64,000 bases of DNA from RGIG3002 sp964449325 (GCA_964449325.1 CAYUYJ010000001.1:372001-436000), one strand, 5' to 3'; positions 1-9,362 are shown, numbered from the stretch's first letter. Translations and numbers: made by a program. Notes: generated by a model from the letters alone, not told the origin.

Positions 1-123
1 CTTAATGTTTTCTGCTGTCAGATTACCGCCTACTACCTGCAGACGCAAAGAAAAATATCCTTTCTGTTTTTGGCGCATGAAACCGCCTTTTTTCAGTGAT
101 GCATAATCAATATTTGCTGCCAT
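1..123 (-). CDS. Nitrite/sulfite reductase family protein, N-terminal fragment (cut by window start)
   Basis: Only the first 41 codons are inside the window; the gene continues past base 1. The translation MAANIDYASLKKGGF followed by GYFSLRLQVVGGNLTAENIK matches the ferredoxin-like half domain that opens siroheme/4Fe-4S nitrite and sulfite reductases. A ribosome site (GGAGAAAGAGC) precedes the ATG. The gene is last in the minus-strand run cysK, Rrf2 regulator, metY-like and this gene, directly after a siroheme operon, so sulfite reduction to sulfide is the likely role rather than nitrite reduction. The siroheme and Fe-S ligands lie outside the window and cannot be checked. Confidence 0.75.
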   Translation of the reverse strand, partial: MAANIDYASLKKGGFMRQKQKGYFSLRLQVVGGNLTAENIK

Positions 124-165
124 GCTCTTTCTCCTTTTTATCATCTTTCGTTTTCATATAAAAAT

Positions 166-1404
166 TTATTGATTATTGATTTGTTCTATTGCTCTTGCAA
201 AATCTTCCTGCAAATCCTCAATATCCTCAATACCAACGCTGACACGAATTAAATCTTCAAACACACCGGCCTCTTCCTTCTGCTGCCTCGTACTGTGTAA
301 ACTGATGGTAGAAGAGGGATGCAGGACTAACGTCTTCGTATCTCCGATATTGGATACTTTGTACGGTAGTTTCAGTGCGTTAATTAACCGAAATGCCCGT
401 TCCTTACTGCCTACCCGCATTGTAAAAATAGCGCCATAATATGTAGTAAATTGTGATTTCGCTATCTCATGCCACGGACTGCTTTCCAGTCCCGGATAAT
501 TGACGGTAATATCCTCATAATTATCTTCCAGCCACTTTGCCAGATGTGCTGCATTTTCGCACTGTCTCTGCATTCGAAGACCAAGCGTTTCCAAACCAAT
601 CTGATTTAAAAATGCATTCTGCGGTGAAAGACAGGCCCCCGTATTCCGGAACAACCCGTTACGCAGCTTCGCCGTATAAGCGAATGGCCCGAATTTAATA
701 TAATCCTTCATTCCCGGATATTTTTCCGCATTCCACTTAAACTTACCACTATCCGTTAAAACGCCACTGATGGAGTTGCTGCTTCCGTTAATATACTTAG
801 AGGAAGAATTTACCACAATATCAGCCCCTAATGAAATCGGTCTTAACAAAAATGCGGTTGCTACCGTATTGTCTACAATTAACGGCAGTCCGTGTCTGTG
901 TGCAAGTTCTGCCAGTCCTTTTATATCTGTAACATCCAATCTGGGATTTCCGATTGTCTCTGCAAAAATCAGTTTTGTCCTATCCGTAATTGCTCTTTCA
1001 AAGGCATCCCAGTTATTATTTTCCACATAAATTGTAGAAATGCCAAATGCCTCAAAATCCCGAAATAAATCAATGCTTCCCCCATATAGGCTGGCACTTG
1101 TAACAATTTCATCTCCTGCCTGCAAAATATTTAAAAAAGCATTGGTCAAGGCTGCCATACCTGATGCACAGGCTATCGTTGCCACACCACCCTCCAGATT
1201 GGTAATCCGTTCTTCAAATGCCGTTATCGTGGGGTTGCCGACTCTTGTATAGGAAAATCCTACTGCCTTATTTTCAAAAATTTTCTCTAATTCCTCTGCT
1301 GAACGGTGCTCAAAAGCGCTGGACTGGTAAACCGGAGTTAATGTTGCCCCGTTTTTTTCATCTCTTCTGACGCCGCCATGCAATACGCAAGTATTAAACT
1401 TCAT
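166..1404 (-). CDS. metY: O-acetylhomoserine sulfhydrylase (MetY-like, Cys/Met metabolism PLP enzyme)
   Basis: This 412-residue PLP enzyme belongs to the Cys/Met metabolism family and would make homocysteine from O-acetylhomoserine and sulfide. The opening MKFNTCVLHGG is typical of MetY. The motif SYTRVGNPT and the PLP-lysine segment VNSSSKYINGSS are visible. An upstream in-frame ATG exists, but I chose the ATG at 1404 because AAAGGA sits six bases before it and family homology starts there. The gene lies 37 bases after the Rrf2 regulator and 42 bases before the sulfite reductase gene, so it should share the cysK transcript and use the sulfide those genes supply. A cystathionine synthase activity cannot be excluded from sequence alone. 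Confidence 0.88.
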   Translation of the reverse strand: MKFNTCVLHGGVRRDEKNGATLTPVYQSSAFEHRSAEELEKIFENKAVGFSYTRVGNPTITAFEERITNLEGGVATIACASGMAALTNAFLNILQAGDEIVTSASLYGGSIDLFRDFEAFGISTIYVENNNWDAFERAITDRTKLIFAETIGNPRLDVTDIKGLAELAHRHGLPLIVDNTVATAFLLRPISLGADIVVNSSSKYINGSSNSISGVLTDSGKFKWNAEKYPGMKDYIKFGPFAYTAKLRNGLFRNTGACLSPQNAFLNQIGLETLGLRMQRQCENAAHLAKWLEDNYEDITVNYPGLESSPWHEIAKSQFTTYYGAIFTMRVGSKERAFRLINALKLPYKVSNIGDTKTLVLHPSSTISLHSTRQQKEEAGVFEDLIRVSVGIEDIEDLQEDFARAIEQINNQ

Positions 1405-1441
1405 TTTATTCCTTTCCATTTCAACCATTATTTTCAAACTA

Positions 1442-1849
1442 CTATATCACATAGTCATTCCATGTGTCCCGTTTCATCTCCAGCATCTGCATCAGGGTAT
1501 GACTGTCCAGCACTTTGTCTATAGCTTCATCCAGTTCCGTCAACACACAACTCAAACAGACACTCTCCTGCTCCTGATTCTGTTCCTTAAGAATACTCTC
1601 CGTCAGACGAAGTACCGTTCCTACTGTTGCCTTTTTCGCGCTTTCCGTTGCCTGATATCCGCCCTTTGGTCCCCGGATACTATTGACTAATCCTGCAAAA
1701 CTTAAAATGCTCACCACCTGCTCTGCATATTTATTGGAAATATCACGTCTCGTTGCTACATCTTTCATAGAAACCGGTGTCTTCTCCCCATACTGCAAAA
1801 TATCCAGCATAATCTCAACCGCATAAACTCCCCGCGCTGAAATCTTCAT
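1442..1849 (-). CDS. Rrf2-family transcriptional regulator, CymR-like
   Basis: This 135-residue protein has an N-terminal winged helix (MKISARGVYAVEIML, then a recognition region near residues 28-60 including RGPKGGY) and the Rrf2 C-terminal dimer segment. The ending LDSHTLMQML resembles CymR of Bacillus, which represses cysteine-synthesis genes together with CysK. Only two cysteines (VCLSC) sit in the region where IscR-type proteins keep three cluster ligands, so Fe-S binding is doubtful. A perfect GGAGGACAAAA precedes the ATG. It is encoded between cysK and metY. Its expected targets are the cysK promoter and probably those of yezD and metK, which share a motif. Confidence 0.85.
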   Translation of the reverse strand: MKISARGVYAVEIMLDILQYGEKTPVSMKDVATRRDISNKYAEQVVSILSFAGLVNSIRGPKGGYQATESAKKATVGTVLRLTESILKEQNQEQESVCLSCVLTELDEAIDKVLDSHTLMQMLEMKRDTWNDYVI

Positions 1850-1866
1850 TTTTGTCCTCCTTGCCT

Positions 1867-2802
1867 TTACTCAGTTAAAAAGAGCGGTGTTGAATAGTAT
1901 CTGTCTCCGTTATCCGGTAATAATGCAACAATCGTCTTTCCTTTATTTTCAGGGCGTTTTGCCAGTTCTACCGCTGCATATAAAGCAGCACCTGAAGAAA
2001 TACCGACTAAGATTCCTTCTGTCTTTGCAATTTCTTTTCCATATTCAAAGGAGGCCTCATTAGGCACCGGGAAAACTTCATCATATACATTTACGTCCAA
2101 CACGCTTGGAACAAATCCTGCACCGATTCCCTGAATTTTGTGAGCACCGCTTTTTCCCTCTGACAAGACAGGAGAAGCTGCCGGCTCTACTGCTACCACT
2201 TTGATATCCGGATTCTGTGATTTTAAGTACTGTCCTATTCCGGTTATGGTACCGCCGGTTCCTACGCCGGCAACAAAAATATCTACCTTTCCATCCGTAT
2301 CCTTCCAGATTTCAGGACCTGTTGTCTCTCTATGAATCTTTGGATTCGCCGGATTATCAAACTGTGCCGGAATAAAACTGTTTGGAATTTCCTTTGCCAG
2401 TTCTTCTGCCTTGGCAATGGCACCCTTCATACCTTTTGCTCCCTCTGTCAGAACAATTTCTGCTCCGTATGCTTTTAAAATGTTTCTTCTCTCAATACTC
2501 ATTGTCTCAGGCATGGTCAGGATAATACGATATCCTTTTGATGCTGCGATAGCCGCAAGACCGATTCCTGTATTTCCCGAAGTCGGTTCGATTATAACGG
2601 AATCTTTTTTCAGAATTCCTTTTTCCTCCGCATCCTCAACCATGGATTTGGCAATTCTGTCCTTTACACTGCCTGCCGGATTGAAGTACTCCAGTTTTGC
2701 AAGAATTTTTGCTTCCAACTGAAACTTCTTTTCAATATTTGTCATTTCCACCAACGGGGTATTTCCGATTAATTCTAATGTGCCTTGATATATATTTGCC
2801 AT
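1867..2802 (-). CDS. cysK: Cysteine synthase A (O-acetylserine sulfhydrylase)
   Basis: This 311-residue fold-type II PLP enzyme condenses O-acetylserine with sulfide to give cysteine. The start MANIYQGTLELIGNTPLVEM, the PLP lysine in NPAGSVKDR, the substrate loop TSGNTG and the phosphate-binding loop GVGTGGTITG are all present, and length matches CysK. The ribosome site GAAGGAGG lies just upstream of the ATG. The gene opens the transcript that continues through the Rrf2 regulator, metY-like and sulfite reductase genes. A strong promoter lies about 90-120 bases upstream. In Bacillus, CysK also acts as co-repressor of CymR, which would fit the neighbouring regulator, but that is inference here. 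Confidence 0.95.
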   Translation of the reverse strand: MANIYQGTLELIGNTPLVEMTNIEKKFQLEAKILAKLEYFNPAGSVKDRIAKSMVEDAEEKGILKKDSVIIEPTSGNTGIGLAAIAASKGYRIILTMPETMSIERRNILKAYGAEIVLTEGAKGMKGAIAKAEELAKEIPNSFIPAQFDNPANPKIHRETTGPEIWKDTDGKVDIFVAGVGTGGTITGIGQYLKSQNPDIKVVAVEPAASPVLSEGKSGAHKIQGIGAGFVPSVLDVNVYDEVFPVPNEASFEYGKEIAKTEGILVGISSGAALYAAVELAKRPENKGKTIVALLPDNGDRYYSTPLFLTE

Positions 2803-2854
2803 TTTTTGTTCCTCCTTCTACACTGTTTACATCTTTCTTTTTATTTTACTAGAT

Positions 2855-2879
2855 ATTTCATATAGGATAACTATGAAAT
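2855..2879. promoter_or_regulatory. Inverted repeat just downstream of the cysK promoter, candidate operator
   Basis: ATTTCATA and TATGAAAT form a perfect 8-base inverted repeat separated by nine bases, at roughly +6 to +30 of the predicted cysK transcript. The position fits a repressor site, probably for the Rrf2 regulator encoded in the same operon. The binding protein is inferred, not shown. Confidence 0.5.
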
Positions 2880-2891
2880 AGGTTTGACATT

Positions 2892-2920
2892 ATCCTACTA
2901 CACTATTCCTACTATGTCAA
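2892..2920 (-). promoter_or_regulatory. Sigma-A-type promoter of the cysK operon
   Basis: Read on the minus strand there is a perfect TTGACA (2915-2920), a 17-base spacer and TAGGAT (2892-2897). The spacer contains the 11-mer GTAGGAATAGT (2902-2912), which also occurs at the metK promoter and, nearly, at the yezD promoter. TTGACAT and a downstream ATGTCAA also form an inverted repeat around the whole promoter. Confidence 0.75.
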
Positions 2921-2926
2921 TATATA

Positions 2927-4216
2927 TTATTTACTTTTATTCACATTTTTGGAATATTTTTCTATCAAACTGCATGTTTTCTCAATATCTTCATCACTAT
3001 GTGCCCATGACAGAAACATCGCTTCAAACTGGGATGGGGCCAGATAAATGCCGTTTTCCAACATAAAACTAAAGTAATTCGCATATTTTTCGGTATCGGC
3101 TTTTACAGCACTCTCATAATCCGTAACAGCTTTATCCGTAAAAAATACACTCATCAGGGAACCTACCTGATTTACCCACACTTTGCCTTCCCATGCGCTA
3201 CGCATTGTATCCGCTATCCGCCTCGTCTTCTCTTCCAGTTCTTCGTAAATCTCCGGATGTTCTTTCAACACGGTTAAGGTCTCAATTCCTGCTGTTGTGG
3301 CAATAGGATTACCGGACAAAGTACCTGCCTGATATACAGGTCCCACCGGTGAAACCATTTCCATGATTTCTTTTTTACCGCCGTAAGCTCCAATCGGCAT
3401 TCCGCCACCTATGATTTTTCCTAATGTGATTAAATCCGGCTGTACCCCATAATAAGCACTGGCGCCGCCAAGTCCCAGACGAAATCCTGTAATAACCTCA
3501 TCAAAAATGAGCAGTGCTCCGTTCTCCCTTGTTATGTTTCTTAAAAATTCCAAAAAACCTTTCTTCGGAAGAACAACGCCCATATTGGCTGCAACCGGCT
3601 CAATAACAATGGCAGCAATCTCACCTTTATATGCTTCAAATAACCTCGAAACAGATGCTTCATCATTGTATCCTGCCACCAGTGTGTTTTTTGTATAGTC
3701 TGCCGGTACTCCGGCACTGTCCGGCACTGACGTGGTAAGAGCCGCCGAACCGGCTTTCACCAGCAGTCCGTCTGAATGTCCGTGATAACAGCCCTTGCAC
3801 TTAATAATCTTATCTCTTCCCGTATAGCCTCTGGCAACGCGGATAGCGCTCATGACCGCTTCCGTACCGGAGCTGACAAGACGAAGCATTTCCATAGGCG
3901 GCATCAGTTCGTGCACCAGCTTTGCAAGCACAATTTCTTTTTCGGTAGGTGCACCAAAACTTAAACCACTTTCACATGCTTCCTGTACCGCACGAATGAC
4001 ACGGGGATAAGCATGTCCTAAAATTCCCGGCCCCCAGGAGCCTACATAATCAATATACTCATTACCATCTGCGTCTTTAATTTTAGAGCCTTTTGCAGAG
4101 GCAATAAACCGGGGAATTCTTCCTACATTTCCGTAAGCACGAACCGGACTGTTTACACCTCCCGGCATCCACTTTACGGCTTCCTCAAACATCTTTTTCG
4201 ATACTTCTTCCTTCAT
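2927..4216 (-). CDS. hemL: Glutamate-1-semialdehyde 2,1-aminomutase
   Basis: This 429-residue class III aminotransferase converts glutamate-1-semialdehyde to 5-aminolevulinate, the second step of the C5 tetrapyrrole pathway. Visible hallmarks are MPGGVNSPVRAY near residue 18, GSWGPGILGHAYP, the cofactor segment IFDEVITGFR and the PLP lysine in TLGKIIGGGMPIGAYGG. Length is normal. It is the last gene of the siroheme operon, 35 bases after hemB. The cysK promoter begins immediately after its stop codon. Confidence 0.96.
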   Translation of the reverse strand: MKEEVSKKMFEEAVKWMPGGVNSPVRAYGNVGRIPRFIASAKGSKIKDADGNEYIDYVGSWGPGILGHAYPRVIRAVQEACESGLSFGAPTEKEIVLAKLVHELMPPMEMLRLVSSGTEAVMSAIRVARGYTGRDKIIKCKGCYHGHSDGLLVKAGSAALTTSVPDSAGVPADYTKNTLVAGYNDEASVSRLFEAYKGEIAAIVIEPVAANMGVVLPKKGFLEFLRNITRENGALLIFDEVITGFRLGLGGASAYYGVQPDLITLGKIIGGGMPIGAYGGKKEIMEMVSPVGPVYQAGTLSGNPIATTAGIETLTVLKEHPEIYEELEEKTRRIADTMRSAWEGKVWVNQVGSLMSVFFTDKAVTDYESAVKADTEKYANYFSFMLENGIYLAPSQFEAMFLSWAHSDEDIEKTCSLIEKYSKNVNKSK

Positions 4217-4251
4217 CCTGTTTCTCCTTTCTGCTTACCTCGGAAAATAGT

Positions 4252-5229
4252 TCACTTGCAATCCGTTTCTTTCAGCCATGCTGCCACATCCAGTGCATGA
4301 TATGTAATGATAATTTTGGCACCGGCACGCTTCATAGCAATCATGTTTTCCATGACAATACGTTTTTCATCAATCATCCCCAGCTTTGCCGCCGCTTTTA
4401 CCATGGAATACTCACCACTTACATTGTAGGTTGCAATCGGCAACAAAAACCTTTGGGATGCCTCCTTGAGTACATCCAGATAGGCGAGTGCCGGTTTTAC
4501 CATAATCATATCGGCTCCTTCCTCAATATCCGCTTCTATTTCCCGTATAGCTTCCTTCCCGTTTGCCGGGTCCATTTGATATGTTTTTCTGTCACCAAAG
4601 CCCGGTGCGGAATGGGCTGCTTCCCGGAAAGGAGAATAATAACCTGAGGCAAATTTTGCACTGTAGGACATAATCGCCGTCTCGGTAAATCCTGCCTCAT
4701 CCAAAGCAGTTCTAATCGCACCTACACGTCCGTCCATCATATCACTGGGAGCAATCACATCCGCCCCTGCCTGTGCCAGACTGACAGACATCTTTGCCAA
4801 AAGCGGAAGAGTTTCATCGTTCAAGATTTTTCCGTTCTCCACAAGACCACAATGTCCATGAGAGGTATATTCACACAGGCAAACATCAGCAATCACCAGA
4901 AGCTGCTCATATTCTTTCTTAATATAGCGGATAGCTTCCTGCACTATGCCATGTTCATGATAAGCTTCACTTCCTACCTCATCCTTATGCGCCGGAATAC
5001 CGAATAATAAAATTCCCCGAACTTTGCTTGCTGCCACACGATCCAGTTCTTCTCCCAACCGGTCGATGGAATACTGATAAATTCCCGGCATGGAATCAAT
5101 GGGATTTTTTATATCGTTTCCTTCAATTACAAAAATAGGATAAATCAAATCATCCACCTGCACCGTATTTTCCCGTACCAGACTTCTCATGTTTTCATTG
5201 ACGCGTAATCTTCTTAATCTGTTTTTCAT
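4252..5229 (-). CDS. hemB: Porphobilinogen synthase (delta-aminolevulinate dehydratase)
   Basis: This 325-residue enzyme joins two 5-aminolevulinate molecules into porphobilinogen. The metal-site segment DVCLCEYTSHGHCG carries the cysteines of zinc-type enzymes, and the two active-site lysines are in MSYSAKFAS and MVKPALAYLD. I start at MKNRLRRLRVN (5229) rather than nine codons upstream because GGAGAGGAG lies at the right distance and the upstream codons overlap hemD. Only two bases separate it from the cobA/hemD stop codon, so translation is probably coupled. Confidence 0.95.
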   Translation of the reverse strand: MKNRLRRLRVNENMRSLVRENTVQVDDLIYPIFVIEGNDIKNPIDSMPGIYQYSIDRLGEELDRVAASKVRGILLFGIPAHKDEVGSEAYHEHGIVQEAIRYIKKEYEQLLVIADVCLCEYTSHGHCGLVENGKILNDETLPLLAKMSVSLAQAGADVIAPSDMMDGRVGAIRTALDEAGFTETAIMSYSAKFASGYYSPFREAAHSAPGFGDRKTYQMDPANGKEAIREIEADIEEGADMIMVKPALAYLDVLKEASQRFLLPIATYNVSGEYSMVKAAAKLGMIDEKRIVMENMIAMKRAGAKIIITYHALDVAAWLKETDCK

Positions 5230-5231
5230 AT

Positions 5232-6737
5232 TTACTCCTCTCCTTCCTGTTCGCACTCCATGATTTTGTTAACGATTCCTTCTATTGTATGTACTTCTGC
5301 TGCTACAATTTTCTGCTGTTCATTTTCGGTTACTTTCTTTCGCAACTCTTCCCCGGTTTTATTTCCGATACAAACATAAGTGGCAGAATCTGTTTTCCGG
5401 TCCTTCCTTTCCCCGAAAAAGCTTCTGACACCGGAAGCGCTGGCAAAAGTAATATAATCCAGTATGGAAGCCTGCTGCCACAGCAGTTCTACAATGGAAG
5501 CATCTGCCTTTGTCTCATAAATCGCTAAATCCTCATAATCTATCCCTTTCTGCCTCCACACCGTCTCAATATCAGCAGAGCCTTCCTTGGCTCTTAGGAT
5601 GCAGACCTTCTCGCCTTTCTTAATTTTCTTCGCCAGTCCGACAGCAAGCTCCTGCACCGTATAGCAGGCAGGCATATAGTCCGCACTAATTCCATATTTC
5701 CAAAGTTCTTCCGCCGTTCCCTGCCCGATTACCGCATATCTGATGTGTCCAAGAGTACGAACATCCGTATGCAGCGCATGAATTTGTTCAAAAAACTGTC
5801 TGACACCATTGGCACTCGTAAACACAATCCAGTCTATTGTCTTCCATTCCGGTTTTTTCTTCGCCAGAATATCTGTAGGTACAATTTGCAGAAAAGGTGC
5901 TCCGAAGACCTGTGCTCCCAACTCCCGCAGGGCAGTCTGTAATGCTTCAACCATATGCGGAGTACCTGTCACACCGATTCTGCACTGTGCCAAAGGCAAT
6001 CTGCCGGAAGTCATATGATAAGCTGCCACCTCTCCGACTACGAACACGGCAGGCGCTTTTGCGTTTTCCCTCCGTGCTCTTTCCAAGATTGTTCCTAAAG
6101 TACCGTCAATTCTTCTCTGCCTGACAGTAGTGCCCTGCTCTACAATGGCGGCGGGTGTATCTGCCGCTTTCCCAAAAGCAAGCAATAGCTCCACGATTTT
6201 TTCCAAATTTCCGATTCCCATGAGGAAAATCAGAGTTCCCTCCATTGCTGCATACCCTGCAAATCGTTCCTCCTTAAGTTCCTCTGCCGTATGTCCGGTT
6301 ATTACATGAAAACTTCTCGCCGTTTTCCTGTGTGTTACCGGAATCCCTGCCGTCTCTAAGGCTCCGATTGCAGAAGTCACTCCCGGGATGACCTCATAAG
6401 GAATCTCCTCTTCCTCTAAAGCAAGAATTTCTTCACCACCTCTTCCAAACACAAAGGAATCACCGCCTTTTAGCCGTATCACCCGCTTGCCTTCGCCAGC
6501 TTTTTGTACAAGCAGACGGTTAATTTCCTCCTGAGATACTGTATGCTCTCCTTCCCGCTTTCCCACTAAAATCCGCTCACAAGACTCCGGTACGTCCAAT
6601 AAAAACATGGGATTTGCCAGTCTGTCATATAAAAGAACCTCTGCGGTTTTCAGCAGCTCACTTCCACGCTTTGTAATCAGTCCGCTATCCCCCGGCCCCG
6701 CACCTATGAAAAAGACCTTTCCTTTATTTTCCTGCAT
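5232..6737 (-). CDS. cobA-hemD: Uroporphyrinogen-III C-methyltransferase / uroporphyrinogen-III synthase fusion
   Basis: The 501 residues contain two enzymes. Residues 1 to about 245 are a SUMT/CobA SAM-dependent methyltransferase (FIGAGPGDSGL at the start, LKGGDSFVFGRGGEE, VIPGVTSA, PVTHR), which makes precorrin-2. Residues from about 250 to the end are a HemD-type uroporphyrinogen-III synthase (IVFTSANGVRQFF, AVIGQGTAEEL, ITFASASGVRSFF). The fusion is common in Clostridia. It overlaps the end of hemC by 14 bases and sits directly before hemB. Making uroporphyrinogen III and methylating it in one polypeptide directs flux to siroheme rather than heme. Confidence 0.94.
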   Translation of the reverse strand: MQENKGKVFFIGAGPGDSGLITKRGSELLKTAEVLLYDRLANPMFLLDVPESCERILVGKREGEHTVSQEEINRLLVQKAGEGKRVIRLKGGDSFVFGRGGEEILALEEEEIPYEVIPGVTSAIGALETAGIPVTHRKTARSFHVITGHTAEELKEERFAGYAAMEGTLIFLMGIGNLEKIVELLLAFGKAADTPAAIVEQGTTVRQRRIDGTLGTILERARRENAKAPAVFVVGEVAAYHMTSGRLPLAQCRIGVTGTPHMVEALQTALRELGAQVFGAPFLQIVPTDILAKKKPEWKTIDWIVFTSANGVRQFFEQIHALHTDVRTLGHIRYAVIGQGTAEELWKYGISADYMPACYTVQELAVGLAKKIKKGEKVCILRAKEGSADIETVWRQKGIDYEDLAIYETKADASIVELLWQQASILDYITFASASGVRSFFGERKDRKTDSATYVCIGNKTGEELRKKVTENEQQKIVAAEVHTIEGIVNKIMECEQEGEE

Positions 6738-7614
6738 CTTTTCTGACCTCTTTAATTAATTCTTCCGCAAGGGAAAATCGCTCGGACACCTTGCCGTTTC
6801 TTTTTCCCTTATATGCATTCCCGTTATTTTCAAGCAACAGTCGAATGGAAATATTCTCCCCTTCTATTTCCGAAAAAACTCCAATCGGTTCATGACATCC
6901 TGCTTCCAGTTTTTCTAACATAAATCGTTCCGTTTCCAGTTCCATTTCTGCTTTCCTGTCACTGCACTCCTCAAATAATTTTCGTAAATCGTCCTTTTCT
7001 CTTCCTTCTACTGCTATAATTCCCTGCCCGCCCGCAGGAATCATCTCATCATAGGAAAGATAACGATAACACAAATTCTCCTCCTGATTAAGTTCCAGTC
7101 TTTCTAATCCTGCCGCCGCCAGAATAATACCATCATACAAGCCTTCCTGTAGTTTCTCTATTCTTGTAGGAACATTGCCGCGAAGCAACTTACACTGTGA
7201 CGGTAAAAGCTGACCAATTTGAAGTTCCCGCCTTAAACTGCTTGTCCCGATTACCATCGGTTGTTCCGGCTTCGGATTTTCTTCCTTTCTTGTCACCAGC
7301 ACATCTCTTGCATCAGCTCTTTTTAAAACCATCCATAGACCTAATCCCTCTGCCAGCTCCATCGGCATATCCTTTGCACTATGCACCGCAATATCTATCG
7401 TACCGTCCAACAGTGCCTCTTCAAACTCCGATACAAAAGCACCCTTTCCGCCAAACTCGATTAAAGCTGCCTGCAAAAGCTTATCCCCTTTTGTTTTCAT
7501 GGGAACCACTTCAAATGTCACATCTTTATATCGTTCTTTGATTGCCTGCATTACCATTTCTGTCTGTTTCAGCGCCAAAGCACTTGTTCTTGTTCCTATT
7601 CTAATGGTCTTCAT
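6724..7614 (-). CDS. hemC: Hydroxymethylbilane synthase (porphobilinogen deaminase)
   Basis: This 296-residue enzyme polymerises four porphobilinogens into hydroxymethylbilane. The start IRIGTRTSALALKQ, the segment VHSAKDMP, TSSLRRELQI and the cofactor cysteine in LEAGCHEPIGVF are all recognisable. It overlaps the upstream precorrin-2 dehydrogenase by four bases (ATGA) and the downstream cobA/hemD by 14 bases, which shows a tightly coupled operon. Confidence 0.95.
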   Translation of the reverse strand: MKTIRIGTRTSALALKQTEMVMQAIKERYKDVTFEVVPMKTKGDKLLQAALIEFGGKGAFVSEFEEALLDGTIDIAVHSAKDMPMELAEGLGLWMVLKRADARDVLVTRKEENPKPEQPMVIGTSSLRRELQIGQLLPSQCKLLRGNVPTRIEKLQEGLYDGIILAAAGLERLELNQEENLCYRYLSYDEMIPAGGQGIIAVEGREKDDLRKLFEECSDRKAEMELETERFMLEKLEAGCHEPIGVFSEIEGENISIRLLLENNGNAYKGKRNGKVSERFSLAEELIKEVRKDAGK

Positions 7615-8180
7615 TTATACTCCTGTCCGCCAAAATAAGCAGTAATTCGTTCCATGTATTCCGCATTCTCTTCCGCCTTCTGTCCGCACTCTTTCAGTTT
7701 TGTCCGTAACTCTCCCACTTCTTCCACAAAATCCCCTACAGAACCGGGAAGGTGTCTATCCAGTTCTTCTCTTATTTTCCTTGCCGCCGCCGGGCTTTTC
7801 CCTCCGGTACTTATCCCGACGACCACATCCTTTCGACGTACCAGCGCCGGAAAGAAAAAATCACATTCTTCCGGCACATCTGCCACATTCACTAAGATCT
7901 TCTTTTCCCGACATAACGCCGCCACATAACGGTTGCATTCAGGATTAGACGTGGCAACAAAAACAATCCGCATTCCCTGCAAATCTTTCTCCCGAAATTC
8001 TCTCTTTCGGATTTCCACTCCGTTCATTTTGTCAATTTCACTTTCCGTCTGTGGCGCAATTACTGTTACCCTTGCCCCGTATTCCAACAGTGTCTTTACC
8101 TTACGAAGCGCAACCTTCCCTCCTCCGACTACAAGACAGGGAAGTTCATCCAGCGAAATAAATAATGGAAAAACTGCCAT
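7611..8180 (-). CDS. Precorrin-2 dehydrogenase / sirohydrochlorin ferrochelatase (CysG N-terminal/Met8 type)
   Basis: This 189-residue protein has the NAD-binding start LFISLDELPCLVVGGGKVA and the Met8/CysG signature GISTGGKSPAAARKIREEL. It would oxidise precorrin-2 to sirohydrochlorin; in this family the same protein often inserts iron to give siroheme. No separate chelatase gene is visible in the operon, so it may do both steps. It lies between hemA and hemC with a 4-base overlap to hemC. The product, siroheme, is the cofactor expected for the sulfite reductase at the start of the window. Confidence 0.92.
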   Translation of the reverse strand: MAVFPLFISLDELPCLVVGGGKVALRKVKTLLEYGARVTVIAPQTESEIDKMNGVEIRKREFREKDLQGMRIVFVATSNPECNRYVAALCREKKILVNVADVPEECDFFFPALVRRKDVVVGISTGGKSPAAARKIREELDRHLPGSVGDFVEEVGELRTKLKECGQKAEENAEYMERITAYFGGQEYK

Positions 8181-8195
8181 ATTGCCTCCTTTGTA

Positions 8196-9362
8196 CTATG
8201 CTTTTTTCTCTGCAAGCAGCTTCTGACAGATATTCAAAAGCACTTCCAATTCATCACAATCTGCCACATCCCGAAGTGCATATAAAAACTGTTCTGCACT
8301 TTTTTCACTCCACTCCTGTCGAAGTGTCTGCAAATTCGGCAAAAAAGAATGAAACAACAGCTCCTTGGTCGTCTCCTCACATTCGTTGTGAATAATTTCC
8401 TCTGCCTGCTCCTTGCCTTCCTGCTTTTGCTTATTATGATTTTCAGCAATGGTTTGAAAATAATCAATATTTTTGAGTACCGTTCCCGGCAATGTCCCGA
8501 TATCCGGGTCAATATCATTCGGTACGGCAATATCCAAAAACAGACGCTCCCTGCTTGTGTGCAATGCCCTCTCACATGCCTCAAATGTCAATGTATAATG
8601 TGGGCTGGCAGTGGCACTTATTACCACATCTGCATGATCCAGATATTCATATCTATCTTCATAAGCAATCTCCTCTACTCCTTCCAATGGTGGAAGCGGA
8701 TGATGCTTTCTTGCTGTGGCACAAATATGTACTTCCTTTTTCCCTGCCAGATTTTTGGCAATCAGGCTTCCCATTTGTCCGGAAGCCCCCAATAACAGTA
8801 CCTCTTTTTTCCCTTCTTTAAAACGTAGAATTTCTCCCGCACTTAAAGTTGCTATGGATACGGAGCTTTTTGACAGACAGGTCTTGGTCTTTATCTGCTT
8901 TGCACAGCTTAATGCCCTTTGAAAAACCGTATTCAGATAATAATCCACACATTCCTCTCTGCATGCTACATTATAGGCTTCCCGCATCTGGCCCAAAATC
9001 TCATCCTCTCCAAGCACCATGGAATCCAGTCCGCTTATCACCAGAAAAAGATGCCGCATTGCCTTTTCACCATAATAAAATCTATAATACTTTCTAAGCA
9101 TTCGTACATCTGTCTGCTTCTCCTCTGCTAAAAGATGCTCCAACACCTCAACTGCTTCTTTTTCTCCGGAAAAGTATATCTCTGTTCTGTTACAGGTCGA
9201 TACAAGAACCGCACCTTCTATCCCTTCCGTATGTCTGATTCGATGTAAAATCTGTTTTTGTTCCTCCGTTGTAAACGCAAATAATTTTCTGACTTCAAGA
9301 GGCGCCTGTTTATGACTGATACTTAAACTGAATAACGGTATACTTTCTCTGATGTGCTTCAC
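8196..9362 (-). CDS. hemA: Glutamyl-tRNA reductase
   Basis: This 388-residue enzyme reduces glutamyl-tRNA to glutamate-1-semialdehyde. It shows SISHKQAPLEVRKLF, the catalytic cysteine in LVSTCNRTEIYF, LVISGLDSMVLGEDEILGQ and a nucleotide-binding segment LLLGASGQMGSLIA. The open frame extends 32 codons upstream, but those codons look like leader sequence. I chose the GTG at 9360-9362, which has GGAAGGGAAGAG just before it and starts directly ahead of the conserved region. It is the first tetrapyrrole gene of the operon, about 100 bases after yezD, with a possible promoter of its own. Confidence 0.93.
   Translation of the reverse strand: MKHIRESIPLFSLSISHKQAPLEVRKLFAFTTEEQKQILHRIRHTEGIEGAVLVSTCNRTEIYFSGEKEAVEVLEHLLAEEKQTDVRMLRKYYRFYYGEKAMRHLFLVISGLDSMVLGEDEILGQMREAYNVACREECVDYYLNTVFQRALSCAKQIKTKTCLSKSSVSIATLSAGEILRFKEGKKEVLLLGASGQMGSLIAKNLAGKKEVHICATARKHHPLPPLEGVEEIAYEDRYEYLDHADVVISATASPHYTLTFEACERALHTSRERLFLDIAVPNDIDPDIGTLPGTVLKNIDYFQTIAENHNKQKQEGKEQAEEIIHNECEETTKELLFHSFLPNLQTLRQEWSEKSAEQFLYALRDVADCDELEVLLNICQKLLAEKKA

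Noticed and set aside
8234..8584. 116-codon minus-strand frame overlapping hemA
   Set aside because: It lies out of frame inside hemA, with no ribosome site; hemA homology is decisive.
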